Source: a virus
Length of the DNA: 64,000 nucleotides
Strand: one strand, 5' to 3'
Virus record (IMG/VR): IMGVR_UViG_3300027963_000058
Location: 27,015-91,014 of that record
Part shown: positions 1 to 10,113 of the stretch, piece by piece
How positions within the stretch are numbered: position 1 is the stretch's first letter
Layout of the letters: the number at the start of each line of letters is the position of its first letter
Program-made: the position numbers and the translations under genes
The notes under the pieces: generated by a model
What the model saw: the letters and a program-made list of their open reading frames with translations, nothing else
Databases searched by the model: none
What the model was told of the DNA's origin: nothing

Positions 1-3000
1 GCCAACAACATTGTATTATCATTGCCAGCTGAAGATGTAGCTGGATATGGAAATAGTCTTGAATGGGGCGATAACAATTGGGCAGTCATTGGTGCCAGTA
101 CCAGCCGCAGTGGTCAAGGATATGCTTCTGTGGTATATCAAATTCCTGGCAGTAACAATTACGAGCAAACACAACTATTAACAGCCTTGAGTAGTAATGC
201 AGTTACAACCAATGCTGTAGCATTTGGCTCGGCAGTAGCAATGAGCAAAGATGAAAGATGGATGTATGTTAGTGCACCAGTTGAAAATTTAGTTTATGCT
301 TACGGCAAGGTAGAAATCCCAGAACAGTCAGTGACTTACACAACCGATGGCACTAGCACAGCATACGCCTGGTCACCTGACTTGATTATCGACCCAGCAT
401 ATCCTGAACAATTAGCGGTAATTCTTGACAATCAACCACAATCTTATCCAGCTGATTATACCATACCCTTAGATAGCTCTAACGTGGTGTTTGCTACAGC
501 ACCGCCAGCTGGTGTTCAGTTAGAGATCGCTCGACGAGCTTTCCAATCTTTTGACGGTACTGGATCGGGTGATCCTACCTATGATTTACAACCATATCTA
601 TATACAGCCACCGTTGGTAATACTGCGACAAATATCAATTCATGTACTATTACTGTTGACGGAATAATTCAGCGTCCTTGGATAGATTATGTGTTTTCTG
701 ATGATGGAAATGTAACTTTTAATTCAGGATCAGAACCTGCCAGTGCCGCTGTAATTAATGTGACTGCTGGCACATACTGGCAGTATGTTACAACTCTTCC
801 TACTGCTGGTCTGTCATTGTCAGCCAACGCTGTTTTTGGCACCAGCCTAGCAACCAGCACTGACGGAAGAAGTATAATTGTTGGTACCCAAAACGACACA
901 GCCGTAAATGCCGCAGGCAATACTGTGACAGCAGGATCGACCTATGTGTTTGATCGTAGTGTAGTTAGATATGTGGTAACAGATACCGCTCAGACCATTT
1001 ATGCCATTCCTGGCACGTCAATTGATCCAATCTCGGTACTACACAATGATGTATTTTTAACCAACGAGGCCCAATATGTGCCAGGACAGTTCTCTGTGGT
1101 TGGGTCCAACATTGAATTAGCAAGTTCTGTTACACTGACCATTGGAGACAGTATTGAAATTGAAACCAATGAATTCCAGTTTGTACAAAAAATAGTTTCT
1201 CAGGCTCCACAAAATGGTGCACGATTTGGAAATGCTGTGGCCATGTGTTCTAATAATTGTAGTCTTTATAGCGGAGCTCCTAGCAACACCAATGTCATTG
1301 AACAAGATGGTAGTGTTGAACGACAAGCCAATCAAAGTAGACTGTATGGCGTGACAGTCAGCACTATTGCCAACCCAACCCTGACTCCTGGTACTACAAT
1401 TCGTATCAACAACATTGAAGTTGCTGTTCCTAACAGTCCTAACAATACTGTGTCTGGATTAGCAACAGCTATCAGTCCTGTAGCATGGTCTATTACAAAA
1501 CAATATTATATCAATGATCGAGTGATTTATAATTATGTTTGTTATATTGCTACCGCATCAAGTTCAGAGAAGGTACCTAGTTCTTCAAGCGCCTACTGGG
1601 ACGCATCATTTGTCATACCCAATGTTCAAGCCTCATTGACTGCTGATTTGGAATTCACCGGGGATGGTATTACAAAAATCTTTTTTGTAGGAACGGTGTA
1701 TAGTACCGCTGGATCAACCCCGGTAGTTTATGTCAATAATGCATTAAGCTCTGGCTACACCTATAATAACACCTCTCAACAAATTGAATTTGTATCTGCT
1801 CCAGCAATAGGAGTTAAAATAACAGTGGTCACAGGACGATTGATTTTGTCAACTATTAACAATTCATCGGCCCCAGAATTTAACAAACTCACAGTATTAC
1901 CTGGAGTGGGCGGAACAGGATCAGCATTTGCGGAACTGGGATTTAATACTTTTATCTATACACAAACACTATACAGTCCAAATCCAGTTGGATACAGTTC
2001 TTTTGGTAGTGCAATCAGTATCAATACTGACAGTGTCAACATCGTGATAGGTGCACCAAACGGCAGTGTGTATGAAGCCATGAGCTTTGATGGTGGCGAA
2101 ACCATTGTTGACGATAACAGCACGTTCTTTAGTAATCCGGTATCCAACTGTGGTGTAGCGTATACATTTGATTATTTGCCAAGTGCTCAATCATCAGTGT
2201 CAAACACAGGACAATTGGTATTTGGTCAACAAATTTATCAATTGCCTCGACTGGATACTTTTACTTTTGTCGGTGATGGAACCACAAGAACTTATAATAT
2301 AAACTCTGTTTATAATACTATTACAAATCCGCCACAAGTTTATTTAAACAATGAGCTCTTAATCCTAGGACCAGACACTTACGACTACGCTTATTATTCT
2401 TCTACTTATTTTGTTGTGTTTGCAACTGCACCTAGTACGAATTCTCTTATTTTTATTGAAACAGGACAGGCTGGCACAAGTATTGCAGATCGATTTGGCA
2501 CAGCAGTAAACTATGTGGATGGACGTCTGATTGTGGGTGCGCCTGGTGTAGATCTTGGAGCTAGTAGTAACACAAACTACGGGTCAATGTCTATATTTGA
2601 TAATGCCAATAATTTGCCAAGTTGGGCAGTAATACATGAACAACAGCCAGTGGTCAACATTGAGCTGATGAATAGTGTATACAGTTTTGATAAACTGTTA
2701 AACAGCACTCAAACCTATTACGACTTTATTGATCCACTACAAGGCAAGATACTGGGAGTGGCTGCTCGCAATATCAATTACATTGGTGCAGTAGATCCAG
2801 CCAATTACAATACAGGAACCATACACAACAACGGCACTGCCTGGGGATCTGCTCATGTGGGAGAAATTTGGTGGGACACTGACACTGTGAGATTTATCAA
2901 TCCCAACCAAGATGATATTGTGTACGCAAGTAAACGCTGGGGCCAGATATTTCCAGGTAGTCGTGTAGACATTTATCAATGGATTCAAAGTGACGTTCCT

Positions 3001-6000
3001 CCTGCTAGTTATATTGGCATCGGAACTCCATTAAGTGCCACTAGTTATACGGTGTCATCGATACTGACTGCCAATGGAGTGTTTGCCAGCTATTACTATT
3101 ATTGGGTACGGGGAATCAACACTGTAGACACAGCCAATGGAAAAAATTTAAGCACCACAGCCATTGCCAGTTATATTGCCAATCCACTTGGCAGCGGTCT
3201 ACCTTATATAGCCGCACTAAATTCTAGTACTGTGGCACTATACAATGCGGTAGGATTAATCAGTGCTCAAGATACAATTTTACACATTGAATATGAACGT
3301 CAGATTGGTGGTGCTAATGCTAACATCCATACTGAATATCAATTTGTAAATGAAGGCAAAGCCGACAGCTTTGTTACTGATTCAATCTATCAAAAATTAC
3401 AAGACAGTTTGTGTGGAGAAGACGTATCTGGTAATTTGGTTCCAGATCCATTCTTGAGTCCAGGTCTGCGTTACGGAGTACAATTCCGTCCACGGCAGAG
3501 CATGTTTGTCAACAGATATACAGCATTACAAAACTATCTTGGCCGAGCTAATACTATACTGGCACAATATCCTATCTCAGAGTTACGCACTTTCAATCTG
3601 TTGAACAGCAGTGAAAGTATTCCAAATGCCACAACAGCAACAGCTACAGCGGCCACTATCTCTGGAAACATATTGACTGTGGCTGGCACAATCACTGGAG
3701 TGTTTGCCTTAGGACAAACCATAAGCGGCACCGGCATTCCTGGTCTAGTCACAATCTTGGATTATGGAACCGGAACTGGCGGAGAAGGAACATATACAAT
3801 CAGTGCCAGTCTCTCTATCACAGCACGCACTATAACTGGTACTACTGGTTATAATCAAGTTGTTTCTAACTTGACTGTGTTAGGTTATCAAAATCTTGCC
3901 GCTGTCAATCTAGGATATCGTTATCTGGTCTTGACTGACAGCAGCCAAGGTGGACGATGGACCATATACGAAGTGGTCACTGACCCCTTGACAGACATCA
4001 CTGCAACTCGAACTACCTTGTTGGTTCGCATACAAAATTACGATACATCGTTATATTGGAGTTACATCAACTGGAATCAGCCTGGATACAACAGTTCAAT
4101 ACAGCCTGTTGCTCAGGTTGCCATCACAGCCGATCTACAAGCATTAAGTATCAATCAGGCACCTATTGGCAGCAGTGTGCAGGTCAATAACAACGGCCAA
4201 GGAAAATATGAAATTTATTTAAGAATTGACACTGGGTGGGAACGTGTGGTACTCGAAGATGGCACTATTGCTTTTGATGCTGTGCTATGGAATTATGCAC
4301 TTGGTCCTTATGGTTTTTCGGCCGAAGTATATGATGCACAATACTTTGACCAGGCTCCTACAATTGAAACTAGAAAAATTATTCAGGCTATTAATCAAGA
4401 ACTGTTTACTAATGAGTTTTTGATATATCGCAATGAACTATTGATATTGATGTTCAAATATATCTACAGTGAATTTACAGCCCCAGTCTGGTTAATGAAA
4501 AGCAGCTTTATCAATGTGGATCATAAACTGCGTGCCCTGGAGGCGTATCAGCTGTATCAACAAGACAATCAAACTTTTGTGGAACAATATCTACAAGAAG
4601 TAAAACCCTATCATGTGCAAACTCTAGCATTTAATTTGGTCTATGATGGATTGGATCTCTATCCTGGATCAATGAGCGACTTTGACGTACCAGCCAGGTG
4701 GGATAACACAGTTGAAATCCCACAGTTTGTAAGTCCGGTGTTAACCCCTTACACCGACTCTGTGAGCTTGGTTGAATCATTTGTCAGTGACACCGCTCCA
4801 AATGCAGCTATATGGACAGAAACTCCTTGGCAGTCGTGGTTCAATAATTATACCTTGAGCATTATCGGTGCAACTGTAGTAACTGGTGGATCTGGATATA
4901 ATGTAGTTCCTGAAGTGGTGTTTGGAACCGAATGGCAAGCTGATACGGTTTATACTATTGGACAACAAATTTTTTATGTTAGTGGTCCAACCAATAATTT
5001 ATACACGGTCACTGCATCTGGAACCACAGGAAATATTCCTCCATCATTCACGTCCGGGTCAGCCCTAAACGGAACAGCTACCTTGTCCTGGTTTGGCAAT
5101 GGTGCCAGTGGGTATGCCACACTCAGTGGCACAGGTGGTGTACAATCAGTGATTGTGAGCGACCCTGGGTCAGGCTACACGACAACAGCCGCTATAACAT
5201 TTGTGGGTGGTAATGGAACTGGCGCACAAGCTGTGCCAATCATGACCAATCAGTTGGTAAGAAATTTTACTATTACAATTCGATTTGATCGTTATCAATA
5301 TGAAACTACTATATACGAATGGCAAGCCAATTACAGTTATGCGCAAGGAGATCGGGTACGTTGGCACAACCTAGTTTGGTCTGCCAACAGTGCTGTTTCA
5401 AGTGCCACATTTAACATAGACCAATGGACAGATATCACTATTCCTGTGGACGCTGTTGACATTGTGGCTGGTAATACCTATACCATAACTTCTTTAGGAA
5501 CAGTCACAAGTCCAACCAATTTTACTTTGATTGGTGCATCTCAAAACATAGTTGGAACACCGTTCATTGCAACAGGAGCAGGCACAGGAACTGGAACCGC
5601 AACTATTTTATTAAGTGGTGTAGATCGTACCATGGGCTATTATACTCCTACTCCAAACATGCTGGGACTCAGTTTGCCATTGTTGATTGCAGGTGATCAT
5701 TATCCAGGTGTGCAAGTAATGGCTCCAAATTTTGATCAAGATATAATAGCTGATCCTGACATACTTGATGCTGTGTATTCCAGTTCGTATCTTGACACAT
5801 TCCTGGGAACACGTCCAACTGATATCAATGTTGATGGCGGTGGCTACATTGATGTATTCAGCAGTTATGCTCCAGAAGAACTGGTGCCCGGTAGCGAATT
5901 TGATACCTTGGATTTCCGTGTATATACCACCGGCGGTCCAACCAACGGAGCTGATTTTAGAATATTCCAGGACATGCGTGGATTACAATTGACCTATATC

Positions 6001-6801
6001 ATCAATGATGAGACTACTACTGAATTGGCTCAAGACCTAGGCACCACCGATGACATAATTTATGTTGACAATGCTGGCGCTTTGGCTGTTCCAAATTTGG
6101 CTTCAAATCGATGGGGCGTGTTGACTGTTGGTGCTGAAAGAATTATGTACCGTGAAATTGACCTGGCAAACAACACAGTTAGTGGATTGTTGAGAGGAAC
6201 TGCTGGTACGGCTATCACGGCTCACATCGATGGAGCAACAGTCTACAACATGGGCACTGATAATTTGTTTAGCCAACAATATCAAAATTACATTGTGGAA
6301 ACCACCACCGTGGCCAATGGATCCACTACAGTATTTGCTGCTCCAAACATCACTCTAAGCACATCAACTACTGCCTGGGTAATTGGTAACACCTACACAT
6401 CTGGGGATATTGTCATCAACAGCGGCAGTTTTTACAGTGCCAAACAGAATGTACCAGCTGGCACAGCAATCGCCAACACTGATTACTGGCAACCACTTGC
6501 GGTAGCTGTAGAAGTTTATGTGGGCGGACTACGAATAACAGGAGCAACTACATGGGTGATTGGTAATACCTACTCATTTGAAGATATAGTTGTCAACAGC
6601 GGCAGTTTCTACAGTGCCAAACAGAATGTACCAGCTGGCACAGCAATAAGCAATACTGATTACTGGCAACCACTCTCCACACCTGCTGAAGCTTATATTG
6701 TAACCAATCAAGCCCCAGTATCAGTCACACTGAATACTGCACCACCAGATGGCGTTGCTGTAACTATATTAGTTCGCAGAGGAACCTGGATAGACTATTA
6801 A
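1..6801 (+). CDS. Giant virion fibre/adhesin-like protein (5' partial)
   Basis: The reading frame is open from the first base, so the N-terminus lies outside the window; at least 2266 residues are visible. Segments with FG-x-A and IVGAP-type motifs recur (for example near residues 80, 275, 400, 665 and 825), which resembles FG-GAP beta-propeller repeats of adhesins. Several W...Y..GD.V....FY.A units resemble CBM5/12 carbohydrate-binding modules; the last two are near identical (see the repeat entry). The size, Ser/Thr/Gly/Asn-rich make-up and position upstream of tail-fibre genes suit the giant structural proteins of marine myoviruses. Probable role: a tail or neck fibre that contacts the host surface. 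Function is inferred from composition and context. Confidence 0.75.
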   Translation, partial: ANNIVLSLPAEDVAGYGNSLEWGDNNWAVIGASTSRSGQGYASVVYQIPGSNNYEQTQLLTALSSNAVTTNAVAFGSAVAMSKDERWMYVSAPVENLVYAYGKVEIPEQSVTYTTDGTSTAYAWSPDLIIDPAYPEQLAVILDNQPQSYPADYTIPLDSSNVVFATAPPAGVQLEIARRAFQSFDGTGSGDPTYDLQPYLYTATVGNTATNINSCTITVDGIIQRPWIDYVFSDDGNVTFNSGSEPASAAVINVTAGTYWQYVTTLPTAGLSLSANAVFGTSLATSTDGRSIIVGTQNDTAVNAAGNTVTAGSTYVFDRSVVRYVVTDTAQTIYAIPGTSIDPISVLHNDVFLTNEAQYVPGQFSVVGSNIELASSVTLTIGDSIEIETNEFQFVQKIVSQAPQNGARFGNAVAMCSNNCSLYSGAPSNTNVIEQDGSVERQANQSRLYGVTVSTIANPTLTPGTTIRINNIEVAVPNSPNNTVSGLATAISPVAWSITKQYYINDRVIYNYVCYIATASSSEKVPSSSSAYWDASFVIPNVQASLTADLEFTGDGITKIFFVGTVYSTAGSTPVVYVNNALSSGYTYNNTSQQIEFVSAPAIGVKITVVTGRLILSTINNSSAPEFNKLTVLPGVGGTGSAFAELGFNTFIYTQTLYSPNPVGYSSFGSAISINTDSVNIVIGAPNGSVYEAMSFDGGETIVDDNSTFFSNPVSNCGVAYTFDYLPSAQSSVSNTGQLVFGQQIYQLPRLDTFTFVGDGTTRTYNINSVYNTITNPPQVYLNNELLILGPDTYDYAYYSSTYFVVFATAPSTNSLIFIETGQAGTSIADRFGTAVNYVDGRLIVGAPGVDLGASSNTNYGSMSIFDNANNLPSWAVIHEQQPVVNIELMNSVYSFDKLLNSTQTYYDFIDPLQGKILGVAARNINYIGAVDPANYNTGTIHNNGTAWGSAHVGEIWWDTDTVRFINPNQDDIVYASKRWGQIFPGSRVDIYQWIQSDVPPASYIGIGTPLSATSYTVSSILTANGVFASYYYYWVRGINTVDTANGKNLSTTAIASYIANPLGSGLPYIAALNSSTVALYNAVGLISAQDTILHIEYERQIGGANANIHTEYQFVNEGKADSFVTDSIYQKLQDSLCGEDVSGNLVPDPFLSPGLRYGVQFRPRQSMFVNRYTALQNYLGRANTILAQYPISELRTFNLLNSSESIPNATTATATAATISGNILTVAGTITGVFALGQTISGTGIPGLVTILDYGTGTGGEGTYTISASLSITARTITGTTGYNQVVSNLTVLGYQNLAAVNLGYRYLVLTDSSQGGRWTIYEVVTDPLTDITATRTTLLVRIQNYDTSLYWSYINWNQPGYNSSIQPVAQVAITADLQALSINQAPIGSSVQVNNNGQGKYEIYLRIDTGWERVVLEDGTIAFDAVLWNYALGPYGFSAEVYDAQYFDQAPTIETRKIIQAINQELFTNEFLIYRNELLILMFKYIYSEFTAPVWLMKSSFINVDHKLRALEAYQLYQQDNQTFVEQYLQEVKPYHVQTLAFNLVYDGLDLYPGSMSDFDVPARWDNTVEIPQFVSPVLTPYTDSVSLVESFVSDTAPNAAIWTETPWQSWFNNYTLSIIGATVVTGGSGYNVVPEVVFGTEWQADTVYTIGQQIFYVSGPTNNLYTVTASGTTGNIPPSFTSGSALNGTATLSWFGNGASGYATLSGTGGVQSVIVSDPGSGYTTTAAITFVGGNGTGAQAVPIMTNQLVRNFTITIRFDRYQYETTIYEWQANYSYAQGDRVRWHNLVWSANSAVSSATFNIDQWTDITIPVDAVDIVAGNTYTITSLGTVTSPTNFTLIGASQNIVGTPFIATGAGTGTGTATILLSGVDRTMGYYTPTPNMLGLSLPLLIAGDHYPGVQVMAPNFDQDIIADPDILDAVYSSSYLDTFLGTRPTDINVDGGGYIDVFSSYAPEELVPGSEFDTLDFRVYTTGGPTNGADFRIFQDMRGLQLTYIINDETTTELAQDLGTTDDIIYVDNAGALAVPNLASNRWGVLTVGAERIMYREIDLANNTVSGLLRGTAGTAITAHIDGATVYNMGTDNLFSQQYQNYIVETTTVANGSTTVFAAPNITLSTSTTAWVIGNTYTSGDIVINSGSFYSAKQNVPAGTAIANTDYWQPLAVAVEVYVGGLRITGATTWVIGNTYSFEDIVVNSGSFYSAKQNVPAGTAISNTDYWQPLSTPAEAYIVTNQAPVSVTLNTAPPDGVAVTILVRRGTWIDY
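6373..6680 (+). repeat. Near-identical tandem 180-bp repeat coding CBM5/12-like modules
   Basis: Positions 6373-6500 and 6553-6680 are almost the same at DNA level (period 180 bp). Both encode a module starting W-V-I-G-N-T-Y and ending N-T-D-Y-W-Q-P-L. The high identity points to a recent in-frame duplication or gene conversion at the C-terminal end of the fibre protein. Confidence 0.85.
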
Positions 6802-6847
6802 AATACCCCAAGGTTTTCCGGGGGCTGTAAAACAAGCTAAATAAAAT

Positions 6848-6997
6848 ATGACTGATAAAAACCAGACAACCAAACAAACTGTTACTGAAAAAACCCCACA
6901 GCGTCGTCCCAACGATACCGGAACTATTTCAGTACAAGGACATATAAGGATTTCGGATCCTCAAACCAAGCAGGTATTTGTGGAGAAACGAGCATGA
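6848..6997 (+). CDS. 49-residue protein resembling the N-terminus of the next gene
   Basis: ATG at 6848 and TGA at 6995-6997; the stop overlaps the next start as ATGA. The N-terminal 20 residues are polar and rich in Thr, Lys and Gln. Residues 28-49 (GHIRISDPQTKQVFVEKRA) match the start of the following gene (GFVKIHDPRTGEILVDKKNA), so it looks like a short paralogue of that protein's first beta-rich segment. It could be a minor virion component or a regulatory leader; no function is known. Confidence 0.65.
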   Translation: MTDKNQTTKQTVTEKTPQRRPNDTGTISVQGHIRISDPQTKQVFVEKRA

Positions 6998-7617
6998 TAA
7001 TCACTCCTGGACTAACAAAAATTGAAGGTTTTGTAAAAATACACGACCCCAGAACAGGCGAAATTTTAGTAGATAAAAAGAATGCCATACACTATGAAAA
7101 TATCAGTATCTGTATGGCTCGTACTCTAAGCGACCGATCTTTGGTACAAGGCGGAGGATTTATCTATGACATGGCATTTGGCAACGGTGGTAGCGCAGTA
7201 GATCCTACTGGAGTTATAACCTATTTGCCCCCCAATACTGTGGGCATTAACGCAAGTCTATACAACGAAACCTACGTTAAAGTAGTGGATGATAACAGCG
7301 CAGCCAATCAAGACCCTGGTAACAACTACATGACTGTGGTACACACGTCAGGACAACCTTACACCGACATTATTGTGACCTGTTTGCTAGACTACGGTGA
7401 ACCAGCAGGACAACAGGCCTTTGATAACAGCACCAATTTCAATGGCGAATACGTGTTTGATGAACTGGGATTGCAATGTAAAGTTGGACCCAGTGCAGGT
7501 GATTTATTGTTAATTACCCATGTAATCTTTCATCCTGTGCAAAAAAGTTTGAATCGTCAAATACAGATTGATTACACGTTACGAATCCAAACTCTTACTA
7601 ACTTGAGTAGAGCATAA
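6994..7617 (+). CDS. Virion structural protein, T4-like marine phage type
   Basis: 207 residues, coupled to the preceding microgene by an ATGA overlap. The sequence carries KIHDPRTGEILVDKKNAIHY near residues 11-30 and a MAFGNGG motif near residue 58, features I recognise from a structural protein conserved in cyanophage-like myoviruses. It probably sits in the tail or baseplate region with the neighbouring fibre genes. It has no signal peptide or membrane segment. The exact role is not known. Confidence 0.7.
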   Translation: MIITPGLTKIEGFVKIHDPRTGEILVDKKNAIHYENISICMARTLSDRSLVQGGGFIYDMAFGNGGSAVDPTGVITYLPPNTVGINASLYNETYVKVVDDNSAANQDPGNNYMTVVHTSGQPYTDIIVTCLLDYGEPAGQQAFDNSTNFNGEYVFDELGLQCKVGPSAGDLLLITHVIFHPVQKSLNRQIQIDYTLRIQTLTNLSRA

Positions 7618-7645
7618 ATATGCTTATGCTACAGAATAATAAATA
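7613..7645 (+). promoter_or_regulatory. Two T4-like late promoter motifs (NATAAATA)
   Basis: CATAAATA at 7613-7620 and AATAAATA at 7638-7645 lie upstream of the ATG at 7666. T4 late promoters use TATAAATA as the -10 element and cyanophages NATAAATA. The second copy would give a leader of about 15 nt. The first overlaps the stop codon of the upstream gene. Confidence 0.55.
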
Positions 7646-7665
7646 TAACGGGATCGAATAAACAA

Positions 7666-9066
7666 ATGTCATATACAATAACCCTAACAGATGGAACCAT
7701 ATTTGCAACTATAGCAGACGGTACAATCAACACTTCTGCCAATCCAGCTGTAACATTGGTAGGTAAAAATTACGCTGGATATGGAGCATTCTTAGACACT
7801 AACTTCATGAGAATGTTAGAAAATTCTTCTTTCAATACGGCACCACCTGCTCCAATAACTGGACAACTTTGGTGGAACAATACTCCAAACGCTGGGCAAC
7901 TTTCTGTTTATATGGGTTCGGCCTGGAAATCGCTTGCTGCCTTGGTCGTAGCAAACTCAACTCCTAGCACATCAGTTTATAGTACCACTGGCGATCTTTG
8001 GTATGACACTGTAAATCAACAGGTAAACATCTGGACTGGTGCTACCTGGTTGTTGGTAGGTCCACAATTTAGTGCAGGTACAGGTGTAACCGGTGCCTTT
8101 GCCAATGTGATAACTGATAGTATTAGTGTAACTCATAAAGTGATAGAGTTAGTGGTCAATAATAATGTAGTCGGTATCATCAGTGAAGACACAGTATTTA
8201 CACCTCAAACAACCATTCCAGGTTTTGCCAACGTCAATCCTGGACTACAATTGGCCAATGTTTCAAACGGTGTGGGCGGTGCTAGTGTTCCATCATACTG
8301 GGGACAAGGCAATGTAGGTGTAAGCGTACAAGGCAACGTCAGCGCCAACGTATTCTTGGGTAATGGTAGTCAATTGACTGGAGTATACGGTAATGCCAAC
8401 GTAGCTACCTTTATGGGTAGTGGCAACAGCATGAACATCAGTGTCACTGGTACCGTCAATACCACTTCAATAGTATCTGCTACTGGTAACATAACTGGTG
8501 GTAATGTGCTATTTGGTGCAGGTGTTGTAAGTGGAACTGGTAATATTACTGGAAATACATTACGAATTTCAAGTATTACTAATGCCAGCGGCAATATCTC
8601 GGGCAATATTGGTAATAGCACATCTTATTTTAACACTGTGTTTGCAAACACATTCGCTGGTACTTCCACTACGGCCTTATACGCTGACGTTGCAGAACGA
8701 TTTTCTGCAGATGCTGAGTATGAACCTGGTACCGTGGTTGAATTGGGCGGATCGGCAGAAATTACAAGATCCACAACAGAATTAAGCGACTCTGTGTTCG
8801 GTGTCATAAGTACACGAGCAGCATATTTAATGAATAGTGGTGCTGGATCTGATTTGACTCATCCTCCGGTTGCAATGACCGGCCGAGTTCCTGTACAATG
8901 TACTGGTGTTATACACAAAGGCGATCGATTGGTCAGTGCCGGACATGGCGTTGCAAGATCTGCCAATCCTGGAGAAGCCACAGCGTTCAACACAATTGGC
9001 CGAGCACTTGTGGACAAATTAGATTCAGGTGTGGGCATGGTTGAAGCTATTGTAACAATTAAATAA
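7666..9066 (+). CDS. Tail fibre protein
   Basis: 466 residues. The N-terminal half has two LWW/LWYDT...W-type motifs (residues 65-130) seen in phage fibre adaptor domains. The middle (about 215-340) is a low-complexity run of GN(V/I)(S/T)GN units, probably an elongated beta shaft. The C-terminal about 130 residues (YADVAERF..., EYEPGTVVELGG, GVISTRAAYLMN, GRVPVQ, KGDRLVSAGHG) match a tip domain found on many phage fibres, related to G2-type self-cleaving domains. It probably contributes to receptor binding. Start chosen at the ATG downstream of the late-promoter motif. Confidence 0.8.
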   Translation: MSYTITLTDGTIFATIADGTINTSANPAVTLVGKNYAGYGAFLDTNFMRMLENSSFNTAPPAPITGQLWWNNTPNAGQLSVYMGSAWKSLAALVVANSTPSTSVYSTTGDLWYDTVNQQVNIWTGATWLLVGPQFSAGTGVTGAFANVITDSISVTHKVIELVVNNNVVGIISEDTVFTPQTTIPGFANVNPGLQLANVSNGVGGASVPSYWGQGNVGVSVQGNVSANVFLGNGSQLTGVYGNANVATFMGSGNSMNISVTGTVNTTSIVSATGNITGGNVLFGAGVVSGTGNITGNTLRISSITNASGNISGNIGNSTSYFNTVFANTFAGTSTTALYADVAERFSADAEYEPGTVVELGGSAEITRSTTELSDSVFGVISTRAAYLMNSGAGSDLTHPPVAMTGRVPVQCTGVIHKGDRLVSAGHGVARSANPGEATAFNTIGRALVDKLDSGVGMVEAIVTIK

Positions 9067-9084
9067 AGTTGGAATTAATAAAAA

Positions 9085-10041
9085 ATGACATATACAGCCG
9101 GTAGCACTATTGTAGCAACAGATTATAATGGGTTTGTCAGCACCACAGCTGGTGCCAATGTAAATGCCACCTGGAACTCAACCTACGGTCAAACAGCAAT
9201 AAGCACAGTAAGTGCTGCTGGTAGCATAACAGCAACACAATGGGCTACTCTAGTAAACACTATCACAAGTATGGGCAGTCATCAACCTACTGTTATCACT
9301 AGTAGAGCCGCACCAACTGCAGGTACTACCATATCAATTCTGGCCGCAGTAAATACCGACATTACCAACTGCTACAACAACAGGCTGAATGCCTATGCCT
9401 CGGGTAGCCAATACACTGGATGGACCGGTACCAACAGCAAGACCTCAGCAACTGGCGCAGGTACAAATGCTTGGTCAATTGCATTTGTCAATGATGTGGC
9501 CTTCTCTAGCAGTACTACCAAAGATTACTTTTTTGGAGCAGGCGGCATAATCCGTTTACAGTTCAGCAAAACCAGTACCGGCACTGACATTGATCCAGAC
9601 TGGAATGCTTTTGCCACAGCCTGCGGAACATTGTCGTTCACTGGAACCAGTACAAGCAAAACCATCGCCGGTGTCTCCTATCAAGGAACTAATAAAATTG
9701 CCGGCTCGGGAACCCCAACCACGTTGGCCACCAGTATTGGTGCTGCACAGTTGACTGGAAGCAATCAAGAAATATTCCTACAGTACATAGGTGGAGCATA
9801 CACTACTTCATATATCCAAGTGCAGGCATACAATTTAAGCGCAAGTGTGATACGGTTTACCGCCAATTGGGTACAACCAGCCGTAGGCGGAGCCGGACAA
9901 ACCAACAACATCACGGGCGGTACAGCTGCAAGTGGTGCCACACCTGGCACAGCACCATGCACAATTTGCACCTATTTCCCACCAGAAACCACATACTTGT
10001 CCAATAGCTGGGGCACACCAACTGTAGCCGCTACACTGTAG
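9085..10041 (+). CDS. Virion structural protein (T4-like phage family)
   Basis: 318 residues, Thr/Ala/Gly/Ser-rich. The N-terminus (TYTAGSTIVATDYNGFVSTT) and the SQYTGWTG / YFFGAGGIIRLQF segments are ones I recognise in structural proteins of marine myoviruses; role unknown. It follows the tail fibre gene after 18 bp. Its stop codon sits inside a 14-bp tandem duplication that changes the last residues (see findings). No catalytic motif is visible. Confidence 0.7.
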   Translation: MTYTAGSTIVATDYNGFVSTTAGANVNATWNSTYGQTAISTVSAAGSITATQWATLVNTITSMGSHQPTVITSRAAPTAGTTISILAAVNTDITNCYNNRLNAYASGSQYTGWTGTNSKTSATGAGTNAWSIAFVNDVAFSSSTTKDYFFGAGGIIRLQFSKTSTGTDIDPDWNAFATACGTLSFTGTSTSKTIAGVSYQGTNKIAGSGTPTTLATSIGAAQLTGSNQEIFLQYIGGAYTTSYIQVQAYNLSASVIRFTANWVQPAVGGAGQTNNITGGTAASGATPGTAPCTICTYFPPETTYLSNSWGTPTVAATL

Positions 10042-10048
10042 CCGCTAC
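10021..10048 (+). repeat. Perfect 14-bp tandem duplication over a stop codon
   Basis: ACTGTAGCCGCTAC occurs at 10021-10034 and again at 10035-10048. Because 14 is not a multiple of three, the second copy brings TAG (10039-10041) into frame. Confidence 0.9.
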
Positions 10049-10078
10049 TACCACCTAACCAAATTGGCACAACAACAG

Positions 10079-10107
10079 TAGACTTCCAACGTATTTTGTA
10101 GTATAAT
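10079..10107 (+). promoter_or_regulatory. Sigma70-like promoter, predicted start at the ATG
   Basis: TAGACT (10079-10084), a 17-bp spacer, then TATAAT (10102-10107). The expected transcription start, about 7 nt after the -10 box, is the A of the ATG at 10114. No Shine-Dalgarno is visible between the box and the ATG. Confidence 0.5.
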
Positions 10108-10113
10108 ACAATT

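Noticed and set aside
6802-6847. CCCC...GGGG hairpin after the giant fibre gene
   Set aside because: Only four G-C pairs and no U tract; not enough for a terminator.
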